A stretch of 64,000 nucleotides of DNA from Polychytrium aggregatum (taxonomy: Eukaryota > Chytridiomycota > Chytridiomycetes > Polychytriales), in the NCBI RefSeq assembly GCF_025602895.1, contig NW_026516267.1:1-64000 (forward strand), read 5' to 3'. This document shows positions 51,892-64,000 of the stretch, piece by piece. Within the stretch, counting starts at the first letter, position 1, and each line of letters opens with the position of its first letter. The notes under the pieces are model-generated. The model saw only the letters and a program-made list of their open reading frames with translations, was not told the origin of the DNA and did no database searches. The translations under genes were made by a program, and so were the position numbers.

Positions 51892-52925
51892 ATGTATAAT
51901 GCCCCCGCCGAAGAACCCGCCGCCCCCTTCCCTGAGGCTGGCGGCCAGCCCAACCAGGAGGTCAATCATCACCTTGCAACCTACCACCACCTCCAAGGCC
52001 AATTCAATCAGCTGCAGGCCCACCTGGGTGTCGTGCACCATGCCCAGGCTGCCGCTGCCGACTTTGCCCAGCTCCAGGCCAATCTCCAAAACGCACCCAG
52101 AGAACCCCGAGTTCCTGACCCGGCCTTCTTTACCGGTCGCCGCTCCGAGATCCGCAGCTTTGTCAACCAACTTCGCCTCGTCTTCTCGATGCAAGAGTCG
52201 CGGTACCCCACTGATCGCCTCAATGTGACGTTTGCTGCCAGTTTCTTGCGCGAGACTGCTGCCGCCTGGTTCGCTCCGATTCTCGAACGTGACGGCCAGG
52301 CTGTCCTCGACAACTTCGAGGAATTCCTCCGCCGCCTTGATGTCTCCTTTGGTGACCCCAGCAATACCAAAAGTTCCGAGTGAGCCCTCGACGCCCTCAC
52401 GCAAGGCAACCGCTCAGCTGCCGCATACATCTCCGAGTTCAGCCGGTTGGCCATCGACACCGACTGGAACCAGGCAGCTCTCCGCCACACTCTGCGTCGC
52501 GGTTTGCATCCCGAGATCAAGGATGAACTTGCCAAGTCGACCGAACCCTGTGATTACGAAGAATGGACTAGCCACATCATCAACATCGACGTCAGTCTTT
52601 ACGAGAGACGGCGTGAACAGAGGTCAGAACGCCGACAAGGAACCTTCGACCCCCGCCCTACAACCAGACCTTGGCCCAGCGCACGCTCGCCTCCCCAAAC
52701 GACCCCGATTGAGGCTGACGCCCTCCAAGTGACCTCGACCGGGGAGCCTCAACCCAAAGGAAAGCTCACCCAGGATGAAAGAGACAGGCGCCGCAAGCTC
52801 GGATTGTTTTGTATTGCGGCGAGAAGGAGCACTATGCCAAGTCGTGCCCCGCAAGACCGGATTTTCAGTAAGTCCGATGGCCACCGCAGGAGCCCCGTCG
52901 GACTCCCCAAACCCCAAGCCTCCTG
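51892..52925 (+). pseudogene. Element H gag remnant
   Basis: Starts at ATG 51892 (MYNAPAEEPAAPFPEAGG). The capsid region is clear (FFTGRRSEIRSFVNQLRLVF; FLRETAAAWFAPILERD). An in-frame TGA at 52381-52383 interrupts it, after which the same frame continues (QGNRSAAAYISEFSRLAID). Near 52805-52830 a one-base shift breaks a CCHC zinc knuckle: the other frame reads YCGEKEHYAKSC. Confidence 0.88.
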
Positions 52926-55060
52926 ATCCTCCATCATCCAGGGACAAGCCCCCAACCAGTCCGCCGGACCGACCCATCCCGCGCAGCCTCGAGATTCTGA
53001 CGACCTGTCGCTTCGGAGTGACAAGCTTCGTCGTCAAAGCCTTTGTCGATTCGGGATCGCAGCTCAACTGCATGGACATCGATGTCGCCAAGCAACACTG
53101 TGTCCCCACCCAGCTCCTCGATCGCCCAGTACAGGGCCGCGCCGTGGATGGCGAGATTCTCGCATCCGGCGGCATCACCCACGAAACGGTTCCCCTTGAG
53201 CTCAACATTGACGGACACCAAGAAACTGTCAGCGTCAAGCTCATCCGCCTCCGTTTCACGAAGTAATTCTAGGGTACCCGTAGCCCAGAACGCACGAACC
53301 CGAAATTCCAATGGGGCGCACAGAGGATCAATTTCGAGTCCTGCTCGTGCGGACAGAATACAATTTGTGAGCCAACACCTCCTCCGCAGCGACCCACAGA
53401 TATCAAATCAATCCAGGCCCCCCTCGTATCCTTGGTTGGCGCTTCTGGTTTCAAGAGAGCCATGAAACAAGGCCAACTATACTTGATAAGTGCACTCGAC
53501 TTGGAATCTCCGAGGGAGTCGCAGGGTGTGCCAGACAAGTACTCGTACTACGCAGATGTATTCAGCTCTCAGGAGGCTAATCATCTCCCTGATCGCCGCC
53601 CCTGGGATCACAAGGTGGAGCTCACTGATCCTTCCAAGCTTCCGGCCCGAGGGTCAGCGTACCCCTTGACGGAGCACGAGATGAGTGCGCTCCGAGATTA
53701 CATCAAGGATAATCTGGACAAAGGTTTCATCCACCGAAGCATCTCCCCTGTCGCAGCACCGATCCTGTTTGTAAAGAAGAAGTCAGGGGAACTCAGACTG
53801 TGTGTCGACTACCGTCGACTCAACCACCTGTGCAAGAAGCAATCCTACCCGTTGCCCAACATCAAAGAGATGTTCCGCAAGGTTCGACGAGCTCGCGTGT
53901 TCTCCAAGCTAGACCTCCGAGGGGCCTACAACCTCGTGAGGATAGCGGTGGACCACGAGTGGCTGACGAGCTTCACCTGTCCCCTTGGACAATTCGAGCA
54001 CCTCGTCATGCCCTTTGGCCACCAAGGCACACCAGCTACTTTCCAAGCACTCATGGACCACGTTCTCAAGGACCTTGGGCACTGCACCGCTATCTACCTT
54101 GATGACATACTAGTTTTCTCGGACAACCCTCTGAGCACGAGGCACATGTACAACTCGTGCTCGAGCAGCTGAGGTTAACTGACTCTTTTGCAAACTAGAG
54201 AAATGCCCGTTCGATGTGGACGAGGGAGAGTTCCTCGGCCACATCGTCAACACCCGCGGCATCAAGATGGATCCTAAAAAGGCCCAAGCCGTCCTCGACT
54301 GGGAGGCTCTACGCTCGGCGAAGCAGCTCCAAATGTTCCTTGGCCTAGCAAACTACTACCGGTCATTCATCGCCAACTTCAGTGGCATCGCTGCGCCACT
54401 ACACAAGAGGACAGGAAAGAACAACAAGTTCAACTGGGACGCAACTGCCCAGTGCGCATTCGATAGTCTCAAGGAAGCCTTCACCACTGCACCGGTGCTC
54501 ACGCATCCCAACCCAGACCTACCGTTCATCGTTGAGACGGACGCCAGTGACTTTGCCATCGGCGCCGTGCTCTGTCAGGAAGGACCAGACGGCAGTGTAC
54601 ATCCAACATGCTACTGGTCGCGCAAACTCACAGCCCCCGAGATCAACCACGAGATATACGACAAAGAACTCCTGGCGATCGTCACCGCTATGAAGGAGTG
54701 GCGCCACTTCCTAGCCAGCTCCAAGCACAAGACCATAGTACATAGCGACCACCGAAACCTTGTGTACTTCACAACCAGCCGAGTACTCAACCGCCGTCAA
54801 GCGAGATGGTCCATGTTCCTGACCGAGTTCGACTTTGAAATTGTATACAAGCCCGGCAAGGTGTGGTGGTTGCGGACGCCCTCTCCCGAAAGCCTCAGCT
54901 GGAGCTTGCCGAGGACGATCCTGCACGTCTCCAACAGAGACAAGCGATGCTCAGGCCAGAGCACTTCCGGATCGCGGCCCTCCAGGCACAGTCACTCACA
55001 GAGTTCGAAGAGAGAGTCAAGCAAGCACTGTCATCCAACCAATAGGCGCAAGAAGTGATG
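52926..55060 (+). pseudogene. Element H protease, RT and RNase H remnant
   Basis: Protease with intact D-S-G (KAFVDSGSQLNCMDIDVA, about 53036-53090). Stops at 53264-53266 and 53270-53272 precede NPKFQWGAQRINF. RT follows at 53432-54170 (RLCVDYRRLNHLCKKQSYPL; AIYLDDILVFS), then a frameshift at about 54170-54215. RNase H continues (DASDFAIGAVLCQ; YDKELLAIVTA; HSDHRNLVYF) and is broken again near 54863, where ADALSRKPQ moves to another frame. Confidence 0.9.
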
Positions 55061-56460
55061 GCAGATCCCGCCAAGCCAATGCACAAGGCATTCAAGTCTG
55101 TCGATGGCCTCCTCTACCGCGACGAATTGCTGTACATCCCAACAACGGAGCTTCAGCTCGAAGTCCTCCGAGATTGTCATGGCTCGAAGACCGCGGGGGC
55201 ATTTTGGGAGGGAAAAAACCATCGAGCTGATCACGCGAAACTACTGGTTTCCCAGGATGCACCAGATAGCGGGCAACTAGGTCAAGTCATGTGAGGTGTG
55301 CTGTCGCGCCAAGCCGGTCCGACACACACCCTACGGGTTGCTAAACCGCTCCCGATCCCAGAAGCGCCATGGAGTGCAGTGTCCATGGATTTCATCGTCT
55401 AATTACCGAAATCCGAGGGTTACGACGCCATCGTGGTCTTTGTCGATAGATTGACAACGATGGCCCACTTCCGCGCCTGCAACATCGCAATTACAGCCGA
55501 AGAGACAGCCAAGCTCTTCGTCGACACTGTGTTCTGGGAGCACGGGCCCCGAGATCCATCGTCTCGGACCGAGGCCCCCAGTTCAAGTCAGCCTCCTGGA
55601 AACGATTTCGCGAGCTCCTGGGAACGTCAGTCGATTTGTCGAGTGCCTATCACCCCGAGTCTGACGGACAGTCAGAGAGAGTCAACAGCGTCCTCGAGTC
55701 GCTCCTACGCTGCTGCTGCGGTTATCAACAGGATGACTGGGCATCCCTTCTCCCCTTGGCGGAGTTCGCATATAACAACTCGGTGCATGCGAGCACCAAA
55801 ACGACCCCGTTCTATGCAAACCATGGCTTCCATCCGGTGTGCGACTTCAAGACCATAACATAATCTAAGATTCCGGCAGCTGAGGAACACGTCCAGCATC
55901 TCGAGCAGGTGCTCGACGACCTCAAACAGCACCTTCGTGGAGCCCAAGAGAAGCAAAAGCGCTACGCCGACCGACACCGCAAGGCCATTAACATTCTTGT
56001 GGGGTCCAAGGTATGGTTATCGAGGCGCAACATCAGGACCCAGAGACCATGTGACACATTGGTTTGGAAACGATTGGGCCCCTTCGAGGTCATCGAGTGT
56101 ATCAACGAAGTCGCATATCGCCTCCAGATGCCAAAGTCGATGTCCAAGGTCCACCCGGTGTTCCATGTCTCGCTCCTCGAGCCAGTACATGCGAACACGA
56201 TTCCAGGAAGAACAGTTGCCCCTCCACCACCCATCGCAATTGAAGACCATGAAGAGTATGAAGTGGAGAGCATCTTGGACGCACACATGAGAGGTAGACG
56301 CGTGGAATACCTCATACGATGGAAATGGTACGGACCCGAGGAGGACGCGTGGGACCTGAGGAGAATTGCACAAATGCCCCGGATGTCGTCCGCGCGTTTC
56401 ATGAACGCTATCCAGACAAACACCACGGACAACTTTATCAACATCGTGCTGAGAGCGTAG
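55061..56460 (+). pseudogene. Element H integrase and chromodomain remnant
   Basis: Fragments in at least two frames: pre-integrase (KAFKSVDGLLYRDELLYIPT), core pieces (IVVFVDRLTTMAHF; AYHPESDGQSERVNSVLESL; LAEFAYNNSVHASTKTTPFY), then an open stretch from 55909 with the GPF motif (RLGPFEVIECINEVAYRLQM). HPVFHVSLLEPV and a degenerate chromodomain (YEVESILDAHMRGRRVEYLI) follow. The stop at 56458-56460 is followed by a purine tract and the 3' LTR. Confidence 0.88.
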
Positions 56461-56484
56461 GGGGAGGACTTGAGAGGGAGGTGA

Positions 56485-56760
56485 TGTAACGGAACGTGCT
56501 ACAGAGCGCAGCACGGAGGGCTGGAGAAGCTTCCAGCACCAAGCTGTACTGCGCCCCACCCGTTTGCCTTCCGCAGGCACCCACCGGGATGTCCGCCATT
56601 GCAGATAAAAGCTGCTGGTTTTTGGCCCCTCAATAAACCAGCAGGCAAACAACGCCGTTTAACCCAGCTTGCCCCGATCGCCTTCCGCTTTTCTCCTTGC
56701 CCTATGAATTTGCCCCTCGTTACGTCCTGTGCTCGCCTCTCTCCTGCCCTGCCCGTCACA
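56485..56760 (+). repeat. 3' LTR of element H
   Basis: It begins TGTAACGG after GAGAGGGAGGTGA and ends CCCGTCACA. It has GATAAAAG at 56604-56611, AGGCAAACAAC at 56643-56653 and AATAAA near 56632. Better preserved than the 5' LTR. Confidence 0.85.
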
Positions 56761-57797
56761 GTTGTAATATCTATCGTCGCATACAGCGTCGGAGTATCTA
56801 TTCCGCCAAATTGCGAGGCGAACGTTAACTTCCATTCAAATATCAATCCCCTCTTGATTTTCGTCGTTTATCATCGCCGCCACGTTCTCTATCATCAATC
56901 TGATCGATATCCTTCCTTCCATCATCCTTCGTACCTCTGCCACTTCCTCTTTTATTTGTCCCATTTTTGAGTTTCCCCTCCAAGTTCCTGAGCTCCTGAC
57001 CGCTTCTGACTCCTTGTTGCTTCCAAGACCGCGATAGTCGCGAAGCATGATTGCCACTCCTTCGCTCCTCGGCTGGTTGCTTTGGAATGAAGATTTATCC
57101 CGTTTCTACCGTCATTTCCTCACCTGTACCCATTGGACATTTTCCACATTTACACATTTGGAATGTACTTATCAATTCCTCGTCCATCTCTCGCAATTTA
57201 TTGACCTTGGCTTTTGATTCACAAACCATTCATTGATTCACCCTACAACGTCGCTTCAAATCACTCACAATTCATTGGGAACGTTTCACAGCTGTATTAG
57301 TACTATCTACTAGAATAGCAATCGCAATGAAGCGACAGTCGATGGACGTGGTGTAAACCAGCGCTTTTGTCTCGCCAGGTTGTTTGCTGGCACATATTCG
57401 AGTTACTTCGTGATTATGATGCCCATCACCACGCACAAGCTTCGTCCTGCCTGTCTATTCGTTACCAGACAACTTCTGGATCTGTTTCGAGTCCTCTCAT
57501 TCCGTTTGAATCATCCAAGCAGACCTTACCACCCACACAACTCCGACGACACTGATGGATCGATTCGCAGTCGGTAATTCTTTCGAGATCATCACGCGGA
57601 TCCGCTCACAGGGGATTCTGCACACGCCACCGTCTTGTTCTTGGTTGACGACCCAATTCGCGGGCCGTTTCGATCGCCTTGATGGCGATTGTGTGGGGGG
57701 CATTGAAAGCATTTCCATTTGTATTCAAACTGCAGAATGATTTGAACCCGGCCCAAATTCCCCCTTGTACGTTGCCGTCCCAGAATCCCTATATCCG
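56761..57797. other. T/C-rich spacer downstream of RAD2
   Basis: 1037 bp without a credible gene. The plus strand is pyrimidine-rich (56870-57250) and of lower GC than the genes. It would contain the RAD2 3' UTR on its right side. Confidence 0.5.
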
Positions 57798-60700
57798 TCA
57801 TTTGTCGTCTCGTTTTCGCCCGGCATCTCGGCGCTTCCATTTCTCGACAACGCTCTGGATGCGTTGGCTGGAGTGTTTTCCATCTCCGATCGGCTTGAAA
57901 AACGCCTGTAGGGTCGTCTGCTGGCTATGTGCTTTCTTGCTCATTTCCCTGATCACCGGAATCAGGACGTCCTTGATTTGCTTGGGGCCCCAGCCAACCC
58001 GGTCCCCCAAATAGTCTTCCAAGGCGTCAATTTGCGGAAAGCCCCACTGAAATGCTTGAGTCTCCGTGTCCACGACCGGATGAAGGTATCCGTCTAAAAT
58101 GGCTGGGTCTGGAAATCCATCAGGAATTGCACTCTTTCTCGCTATTGGCAACTGTTATCAGCCCGATATCCAGCATTAGTTTCATCAGCCGAGTCGCTTC
58201 ATTTGACTGCAAACTAGATGGCGCATCGCTCAAACTTGGCGATGTGGATTGTGAATTTCTCACCAATTTTCGTCGCACAGGCGAAGCTGTGTTTGGCTTT
58301 TCGCCGTGTCTGACAAGTTTCCACCAATCTCTAAACTCTTGCAGTCCCTTGATGCCTTGCTCGGCCGACTCGATTGATGCCCCAACCCACTCTTCCAGGA
58401 TCTCCATGGCTCGGACGATTCCAATACCATGTACTCCATCGGTGTAATCGCTTCCAAGTAAGAACGCAAGAAATATCAACTTGAGGCGATCCAACTTCAT
58501 CGTCTCGTTGATTGATTCCAATTCGTAGAACTCGACAAATTTCTTCTGGTTGAACATATTTCTGTAGACTCTCGTTCCTCCAAACAAGAATACGTCCGAG
58601 TCATCGGTCACAATGCCATCAACCAGTGATTCTTGCAGTAAAAACGCACACTGAGCCTCAGCTTCCATTGGCGCCACGATAAATGGGATGCCAAATAGTG
58701 TCAGAAGTTCCTGGAATGGAAATCAAAATTAGGAATCGTCAATGACCGATTGCAACCGATTGAGCCCTCGTATAAATTGATTCCAGATTTACTCGCGCCG
58801 ATACCTTTGTTTCATTGACCATATCGGAGCTGACTTCGTGGGCATCGCGTTCATCTTTCTGCTTCTTCATGCTCAGTGAGTTGATTTCATACTGGAGCTC
58901 ACTTTGAACATCGTTGACGCTTCTGTTGCTCAATTCCGCGAAAAACCGGGCAAATTCGTTACTTTCCATCTCCAAGGAAGCAGAAGCCGCACGCTCCTCT
59001 TCATCAGCTTCCAGGTCGGCGTGGGCAGCGGCCCTCTCTGCTTCGATCGCCTCGACGTCAACTCCCAATTTTCGGCTCCCAGCTTCTGGGTCGTGGGTCG
59101 ACCAAGTTGCCTTCAGTCAAAATATGTGAGCGGCGAATGATTGTCGCGGGAGCCATGTATTAGAATTGACTAGATTCCGCTGTCGTTCATATATTGATGC
59201 GCTTGGGGTGCTTACCGCGGTGTCATTGGGGTTTCTCTGGTCATCTTGGTCCATCTGTATGCATTTCGTTCCGGGAAAGGCCGTGAGGGCTCCTTCTCCG
59301 CGTTTGTGGGAAGATATTGGGGAGAACATTGTCGGAACAATGTTGGCTTCATGAATGAATCTTGTTTGCTCCGCAAGGTCAGCATCTTGAGTCCCGCTCT
59401 CATTAAAATGGCGGTGGTCGACGGCTTCCGCCAACATGGGCCAGCGAACTATATCTTCGAGAGAGGTTTCCGCTCCGTGGCTTTTGCTTGATTGCCCATC
59501 GTGCGCATGTGCAATTATATTTGCTGTGGTTTGACTTTCCTTGAGAGCCAGAGGTCGTGTGCTGCTTGGCGCCGAAGCAAGGCCACAAACCGAGTTTTGC
59601 TTTGTCCTTGATATTGGTATATCACCGCTGGTTGCCCGTATATCGCCATCATCGTCATCGCTATCATCGCTGAATGAGATGATCATGGTCGATTTGACCG
59701 ATTGATGTGAGTCGGTGACCACAGCCAAACCTGGTGCTGGATCGTAGGCCTGGATCATACACTCGTCGTCTCCTGAGTCCGCATATAAGGCGGCTGGTTC
59801 GACACTGGGTTTGCCATGGGGCGTGGAATTCTGTGTTGATGGCCGATCCATCAAATGGTGCGCAGCTGATTTGGTGCTGAAATCTGAGTGAACTTTCCAT
59901 TCAACCACGGACGCTAAATAATTTTTCCAGAATAGCAAGGCTACTGCCCTTTCGTGATTCACATCCGTTTGAGCCAGTTTCCCCAATGACTTGTTCACCA
60001 AAGCTAGCTCATCCATTCCATCTTGCAGTGTGTGTTTGAACAACGCATGCTCCATCTTCAGATCGCTATCGGCAAATTCCTTAACAAACTCTGGCGGAGC
60101 AAGTCCCTGCCAGTACCGGAGGAAACTTGATGGATCTGTTTGAAGCTCATCCTCATCCTCATCCATTTCGAGTAGTGTTGCGGGTCGATACTCGCGCCCT
60201 TAAGGTATGCAATTTTCAGGTGATTAGACTCCCTTTCAACTCGCCATACCAGGAGCTCGATCATGTCCTACCTTCAGCATCATCGTGATGCACAGCTGTT
60301 CCCATGTTATCTCCAGCGGCATCAGGCTCGCCTTGAGGTGGTCGGTGGTCTGAGCCCCCACCTATTTCAACCTCGACAAAATCATCGTCTTCGTCTTCCT
60401 CAGTATCGCTTTCGATGCTGACGTCGCCTTTGATGGCGCTCATGCGGTCCGAGATACTTCTGGTTCTATCCTTCCGGCCTGTGTCAGAGTCACCATCGGC
60501 TCCGGCGGCGCTGTCGGTCTCATCGTGGATGGAGATTGGACTCGCCATGTGGCGGCTATCCATTTGTCCATGTTCCGTTTTGGACAGCGTCGGCTCCGAG
60601 TTGACGTGCATTTGATCATCCGTATCATCAAGGACGACAATCTCCTTGGTGCTCTTGACAAGAACGACTTTCTGTGGCTCAAGAGCCTTCATCGTCCAGC

Positions 60701-62029
60701 CGCCCTTCGACGACTCGGCCTCATCCTTGACGAGGACGTACTCGCGCCCACGTTCGGCAGCGATCCGATGCTGTATCTCTTTCTTCTGCCTCTTGTTGCG
60801 AGTTTGTCTTGAAATCTGCACCACGCCAGCTGTCCGCGAAAAATCGCTCAGCTTCTCAGTGAGTCTGTTCCGATGGACCAAGTTTCGGATCTGAAGCTTT
60901 GAAAAATCAAGCGAGTTTCTTGAAGCGCTTTCCATCTCACTCAGCCTTTCGAAATTGGCCTGGCGGGACTTTGTCTTCTGGTCCAAAATAACTTCGTACT
61001 GAAGCTCAACGGGCAGGAGCTTGAAAGACTGTGCATCGATATCCACGGAGGTCAGATCGAGGTCGGTCGAGTGTGAGCTGATAAACTTGCGGAGGTCCTG
61101 CTCGGTGGATATCCGAGGATCAAGCTCTGGCATGCTGCAACCGTCCAAATTGCGGGCTCTGATCAGTCCTCAGTCACATCGGGGCTGTGGCCGGCACATC
61201 CTTCAATTGCTGGCTCCAGCTATCGGCCGATAACAGAGGTGTCACTTTGATCGATAATACCTTTGGGCATTGCCCGTTCCGGAAGCGAGCTCAAACATGT
61301 CCCTCTTTCGTTTGCTTGGCTGTCCGATGAGCGAACGCAACTGATCGCCGAACGGCACCGCTCCATCTGCTTCGGCAGCAATGACTCTGGCCGTGACATT
61401 AGAGCCGGTGGACATAACCATAAGTAAGCAAGTTTAACCCAGCGCCTCCTTATAGTCGCACTGCCCGCCAGATCGAGGGGCGATAAAAGCTTGGACTTAC
61501 TCTCGAGTTTCGTCGGAACCCGAGAGGCTGTGAAGCATCAGCCGTGCTTCAAGTAGCCGCTCCGCTGTCTTCTTGAGAGAGGCTGCCGAGTCCGCCTTCC
61601 GTCGTCTTCTGTTGGACTGGGCAGAAAAGCAACTCACACAGGATCAGTGGCGTTCATTCAACTCCAGGAAAGCCGGCAGGCCAGTCAAAATACGGCGTTG
61701 TTCGCTTCGAAAGCCATGTCGACTTCGCACGCAAGATCGGGGCGGCCGTCATCCAGCGATCTTACAATGGTCACTCGCTTGAGGGTCGGGGCGGCCCCAT
61801 CAAATACAAAGACGGGCTTGATGCCGTAGAACAAAAGTTTGCAGATGCGTCTGAAGAAGCCAACGATGTGCGCTCCATTGAGGGAATTGCCATCCTTATC
61901 CCGCATTGCCTTGAGAAATTGATAGAGCCAGATGCTGGCGTCGATAGCAAGACGCTTGCCGGCCAGGGTCTCCAGGCGGACGGGTTTGTGTGCCGTTTCC
62001 AGTAGGCTCCAAAGACCTTGGACACCCAT
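57798..62029 (-). CDS. RAD2: DNA repair endonuclease Rad2/XPG
   Basis: Eight in-phase exons on the minus strand (62029-61766, 61616-61501, 61386-61261, 61134-60272, 60198-59216, 59110-58805, 58710-58264, 58151-57798) give about 1152 aa, near human XPG (1186). The XPG-N domain starts [20 protein letters not shown] and includes [15 protein letters not shown] and [14 protein letters not shown]. The long acidic spacer has the [14 protein letters not shown] and [20 protein letters not shown] segments known from Rad2. XPG-I follows ([34 protein letters not shown]) with [14 protein letters not shown], then [16 protein letters not shown]. The C-terminal QTTLQAFF fits a PCNA-binding PIP box. The enzyme makes the 3' incision in nucleotide excision repair; its acidic Asp/Glu catalytic residues are present. 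Some short exon edges could shift slightly. Confidence 0.93.
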
Positions 62030-63108
62030 CTGCGTCTCGGTGCGGGGTGTGCTGTTGTGGGTTGTGTCGGTGGTGAAGCCAGAGCTGTTGGGCAGGCCAG
62101 GCCGATCGGAAAATGGCTTCGCCCCTTGCAACGAGCGGAGATTTCAAGCATGGACAGACAGGCCACGGGCACATGACATGCCGATGGACTCGAGGCACAC
62201 GAGCAGCCCACCCCCAGTCTATTGAGCACGTCTTCGAGCCGTGTATCGTTTGGAGAGCCATGCAAGGTATATTCCGGTATATACAGCACAATCAGTGAAA
62301 CGGGACACTGTGTATTGAGGGAGGGTTGCCGTTTTCTGGGTCCTCGATACACTTCCACCATGAACAAGCAATGTGTCCATCATGGGAGGCCAAGCGACCC
62401 GAATCGCTCGACTCCTCTGATATCGTGAGCCCACGGAGCTCTCCCGGCGATCGAAAGCATGCATTGCGCTCCTGCAGCGTAACATCAACGCCGGCCAACC
62501 ATCGACACAGATAATCGCCACGGGAGATCGACTGGGCATTTTCAATACTGCCAGTCGATCATCGCCACAGGAGATCGACCGGGTGTATTCAAGACTGTGC
62601 TTCCCAAACCAATCAAAACAAAGAGATTGCCAACCAGGACGGGAAACAATCTCACGGCCTGCCCGCTGGACCTACAGTCAGTCAGCGGGCTTCAGACATC
62701 CGAAGCCAGGAAGGAACTGTCCCGTTTCTTTCTGGATAGACTGTAATAACAGAGCATCTCGTACTTAGCGCCCCTGCTCTATTTTCTGTTGGTGGCGGGA
62801 TTACCCACATGATCAATTTACGGATCTGTCCCGACGATCTGATATACCCACTACACTCCGCACCCAATCTCACTGTCGTCTTGAACATGATCCCGGTGTG
62901 GCAGTCAATCATCGCCCGTGGGCATCGGCTGGATGTATTCGCGATGTCACTCCCAGGATCGCGCACGAGGACAGACGGTCATTCGGCAGGTCGTGATCAT
63001 GCGACCTACAGCGCAAGTCCGATTTGGGTGCAGGTCTGCTTTCAACAAGAATGGGTGCATCGCTCGATTGGAAGGCGTCTGTATACGCTCTTACGATTCA
63101 ATTTTGAT
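62030..63108. other. Spacer between RAD2 and FCF1 with a tandem duplication
   Basis: No gene is seen. 62511-62557 and 62558-62600 are imperfect tandem copies (AATCGCCACGGGAGATCGAC versus CATCGCCACAGGAGATCGAC, each followed by ATTTTCAATACTG / GTATTCAAGACTG). A weaker third relative lies near 62908-62945. The RAD2 promoter must lie at its left end. Confidence 0.6.
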
Positions 63109-63950
63109 TCAAATCGGGGCCTGGAGAGCAAACACGGAAAAATCAATTCATACGCCAGACCGAGGCAGGACGCTGCAAGAAGGATGGTATCGGGTGCTAA
63201 ACGGAGCATCGGATCCTCAGGATAGGTCGACACCGCCGTCGACAGCCCCACAGGGCTGCCAGGCTAACGAGAGGCGTGATAGGGCAGGGCGTACCTCAGG
63301 GAGCCGCTCGATGGCATATTTGCGGCTCGCGATATACATGATCGGAATGCCGGGGATTTTCCGTATCCGTCTCTTCAAATCTTTATCGCAAGTAGCGACA
63401 ATGTAGCACTTGTGTTGCATCACTCGATTGACGATGCAGTCGTCCGCATAGGTGCCATTGTGTGTGCACGGGAGTCGCTCAAATCGAGGATCTCTCGCAA
63501 CCCTATCCACAATCCCATGCAGTTGCGCGTGCAATGTTAGCAGAGGTATGAGACCTGGAAGCAGCCGAGCTCATATAAGGCAGCTATCCAGATGCTTACT
63601 TCAGAGCGATCCGATATTTGACGCCGAGCTTCTCGAGTTCGGCAATCACACAGTCCGTGACACAGGGAATGCCTGTCGAGTTGTGGCGGGCGCCGGATGC
63701 AACGTGTCAGTCCGAGCAAATAGCTTGCAATAAGAGGCGAGGTGGTCTGCCACTCGAGATTTCATCGGCTCAGATGCCACTTTGATCGCCGCACTGCTCA
63801 CATTTGGCATAGAGGCAGTCCATCATGGCCTTGACCAGCTCGAGTTTGTTCTGAATGGAAAAGTTGATAAAGTTGGTGTCGACCAGGACATGGTATGGCG
63901 GACCCAACGCAGCATTGTACTTGAAAAACAGCGAAGATGCCACTTGCGGG
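63109..63950 (-). CDS. FCF1: rRNA-processing PIN-domain nuclease Fcf1/Utp24 (5' end outside window)
   Basis: Exons on the minus strand: 63950-63802, 63672-63600, 63502-63295, and probably a last 12-nt exon 63120-63109 (API-stop) behind a strong pyrimidine tract. The first visible exon starts with an intron acceptor, so the N-terminus lies beyond base 64000. Conserved sequence is nearly continuous: [100 protein letters not shown]. The acidic PIN residues (VDTN, AELE, ADD, TCDKD) are present. In the small-subunit processome this essential nuclease cuts pre-rRNA on the way to 18S rRNA. Confidence 0.92.
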
Positions 63951-64000
63951 CTGAGGACGGGTCATGGGGCGGTTGCAATAGATGAGAGCAGAAGGTGAGG

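Larger units (their letters stand above)
51553..56760 (+). mobile_element. Element H: decayed full-length Ty3/gypsy element
   Basis: Two LTRs (51553-51830 and 56485-56760; 278 and 276 bp) flank gag, protease, RT, RNase H, integrase and chromodomain fragments in the normal order on the plus strand. The LTRs differ at many positions, several of them transitions, and the reading frame is broken repeatedly, so this is the oldest element in the window. No matching target duplication is visible. Confidence 0.9.

Noticed and set aside
1-64000. CRISPR arrays, bacterial operons, rRNA or tRNA genes
   Set aside because: None seen. The repeats are LTRs and microsatellites, gene structure is intron-bearing eukaryotic, and the TTCGAA in element F belongs to its primer pairing, not to a tRNA T-loop.

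Overview
The window is nuclear DNA of an early-diverging fungus, most likely a chytrid. This is inferred from compact GC-rich genes split by short GT...AG introns (most 45-250 bp), Ty3/gypsy chromoviruses as the main repeats, and a gene set that includes an intersectin with a full RhoGEF module. No species can be named from the sequence alone.

Left edge (1-8065): a stack of Ty3/gypsy elements. Element A (+; window-cut polyprotein and 3' LTR) sits inside element B (-; same family), which sits inside the 3' end of element C (+; another family), which sits in the last codons of a RING-H2 ubiquitin ligase gene (7967-11792, -). Then follow a repeat-rich spacer, an acidic-tailed orphan (13737-15683, -) and a guanylate-binding-protein-like GTPase with a lipidation-type N-terminus (15762-17286, -).

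Centre (17879-41283): intact multi-exon genes, mostly membrane or polarity related. In order they are an intersectin-like EH-EH-coiled coil-SH3-SH3-DH-PH-C2 scaffold (+), an SH3-RA-RA scaffold with a Bud14/Tea4-type SH3 (-), a DHHC palmitoyltransferase (+), signal peptidase subunit SPC1 (-), a long ankyrin-repeat protein with a 13-nt microexon (+), and an SH3 domain fused to a septin-like GTPase (+). Exon joins were worked out by hand; nearly all agree in reading phase with the domain they rebuild.

Right centre (about 41900-56760): a second transposon block. It holds a truncated relative of element C (D), an LTR-like sequence (E), a young complete element F with identical 385-bp LTRs and a 5-bp target duplication but no protease or nucleocapsid region, a diverged solo LTR (G), and a decayed full-length element (H). 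Families A/B, F and H each carry, 1-2 bp inside the 5' LTR, an 11-12-nt sequence complementary to an LTR segment exactly 39 nt from the TATA-like box. This is the layout expected for Tf1-type self-primed reverse transcription.

Right edge: RAD2/XPG (57798-62029, -; eight exons) and FCF1/UTP24 (63109-63950, -; 5' end outside the window).
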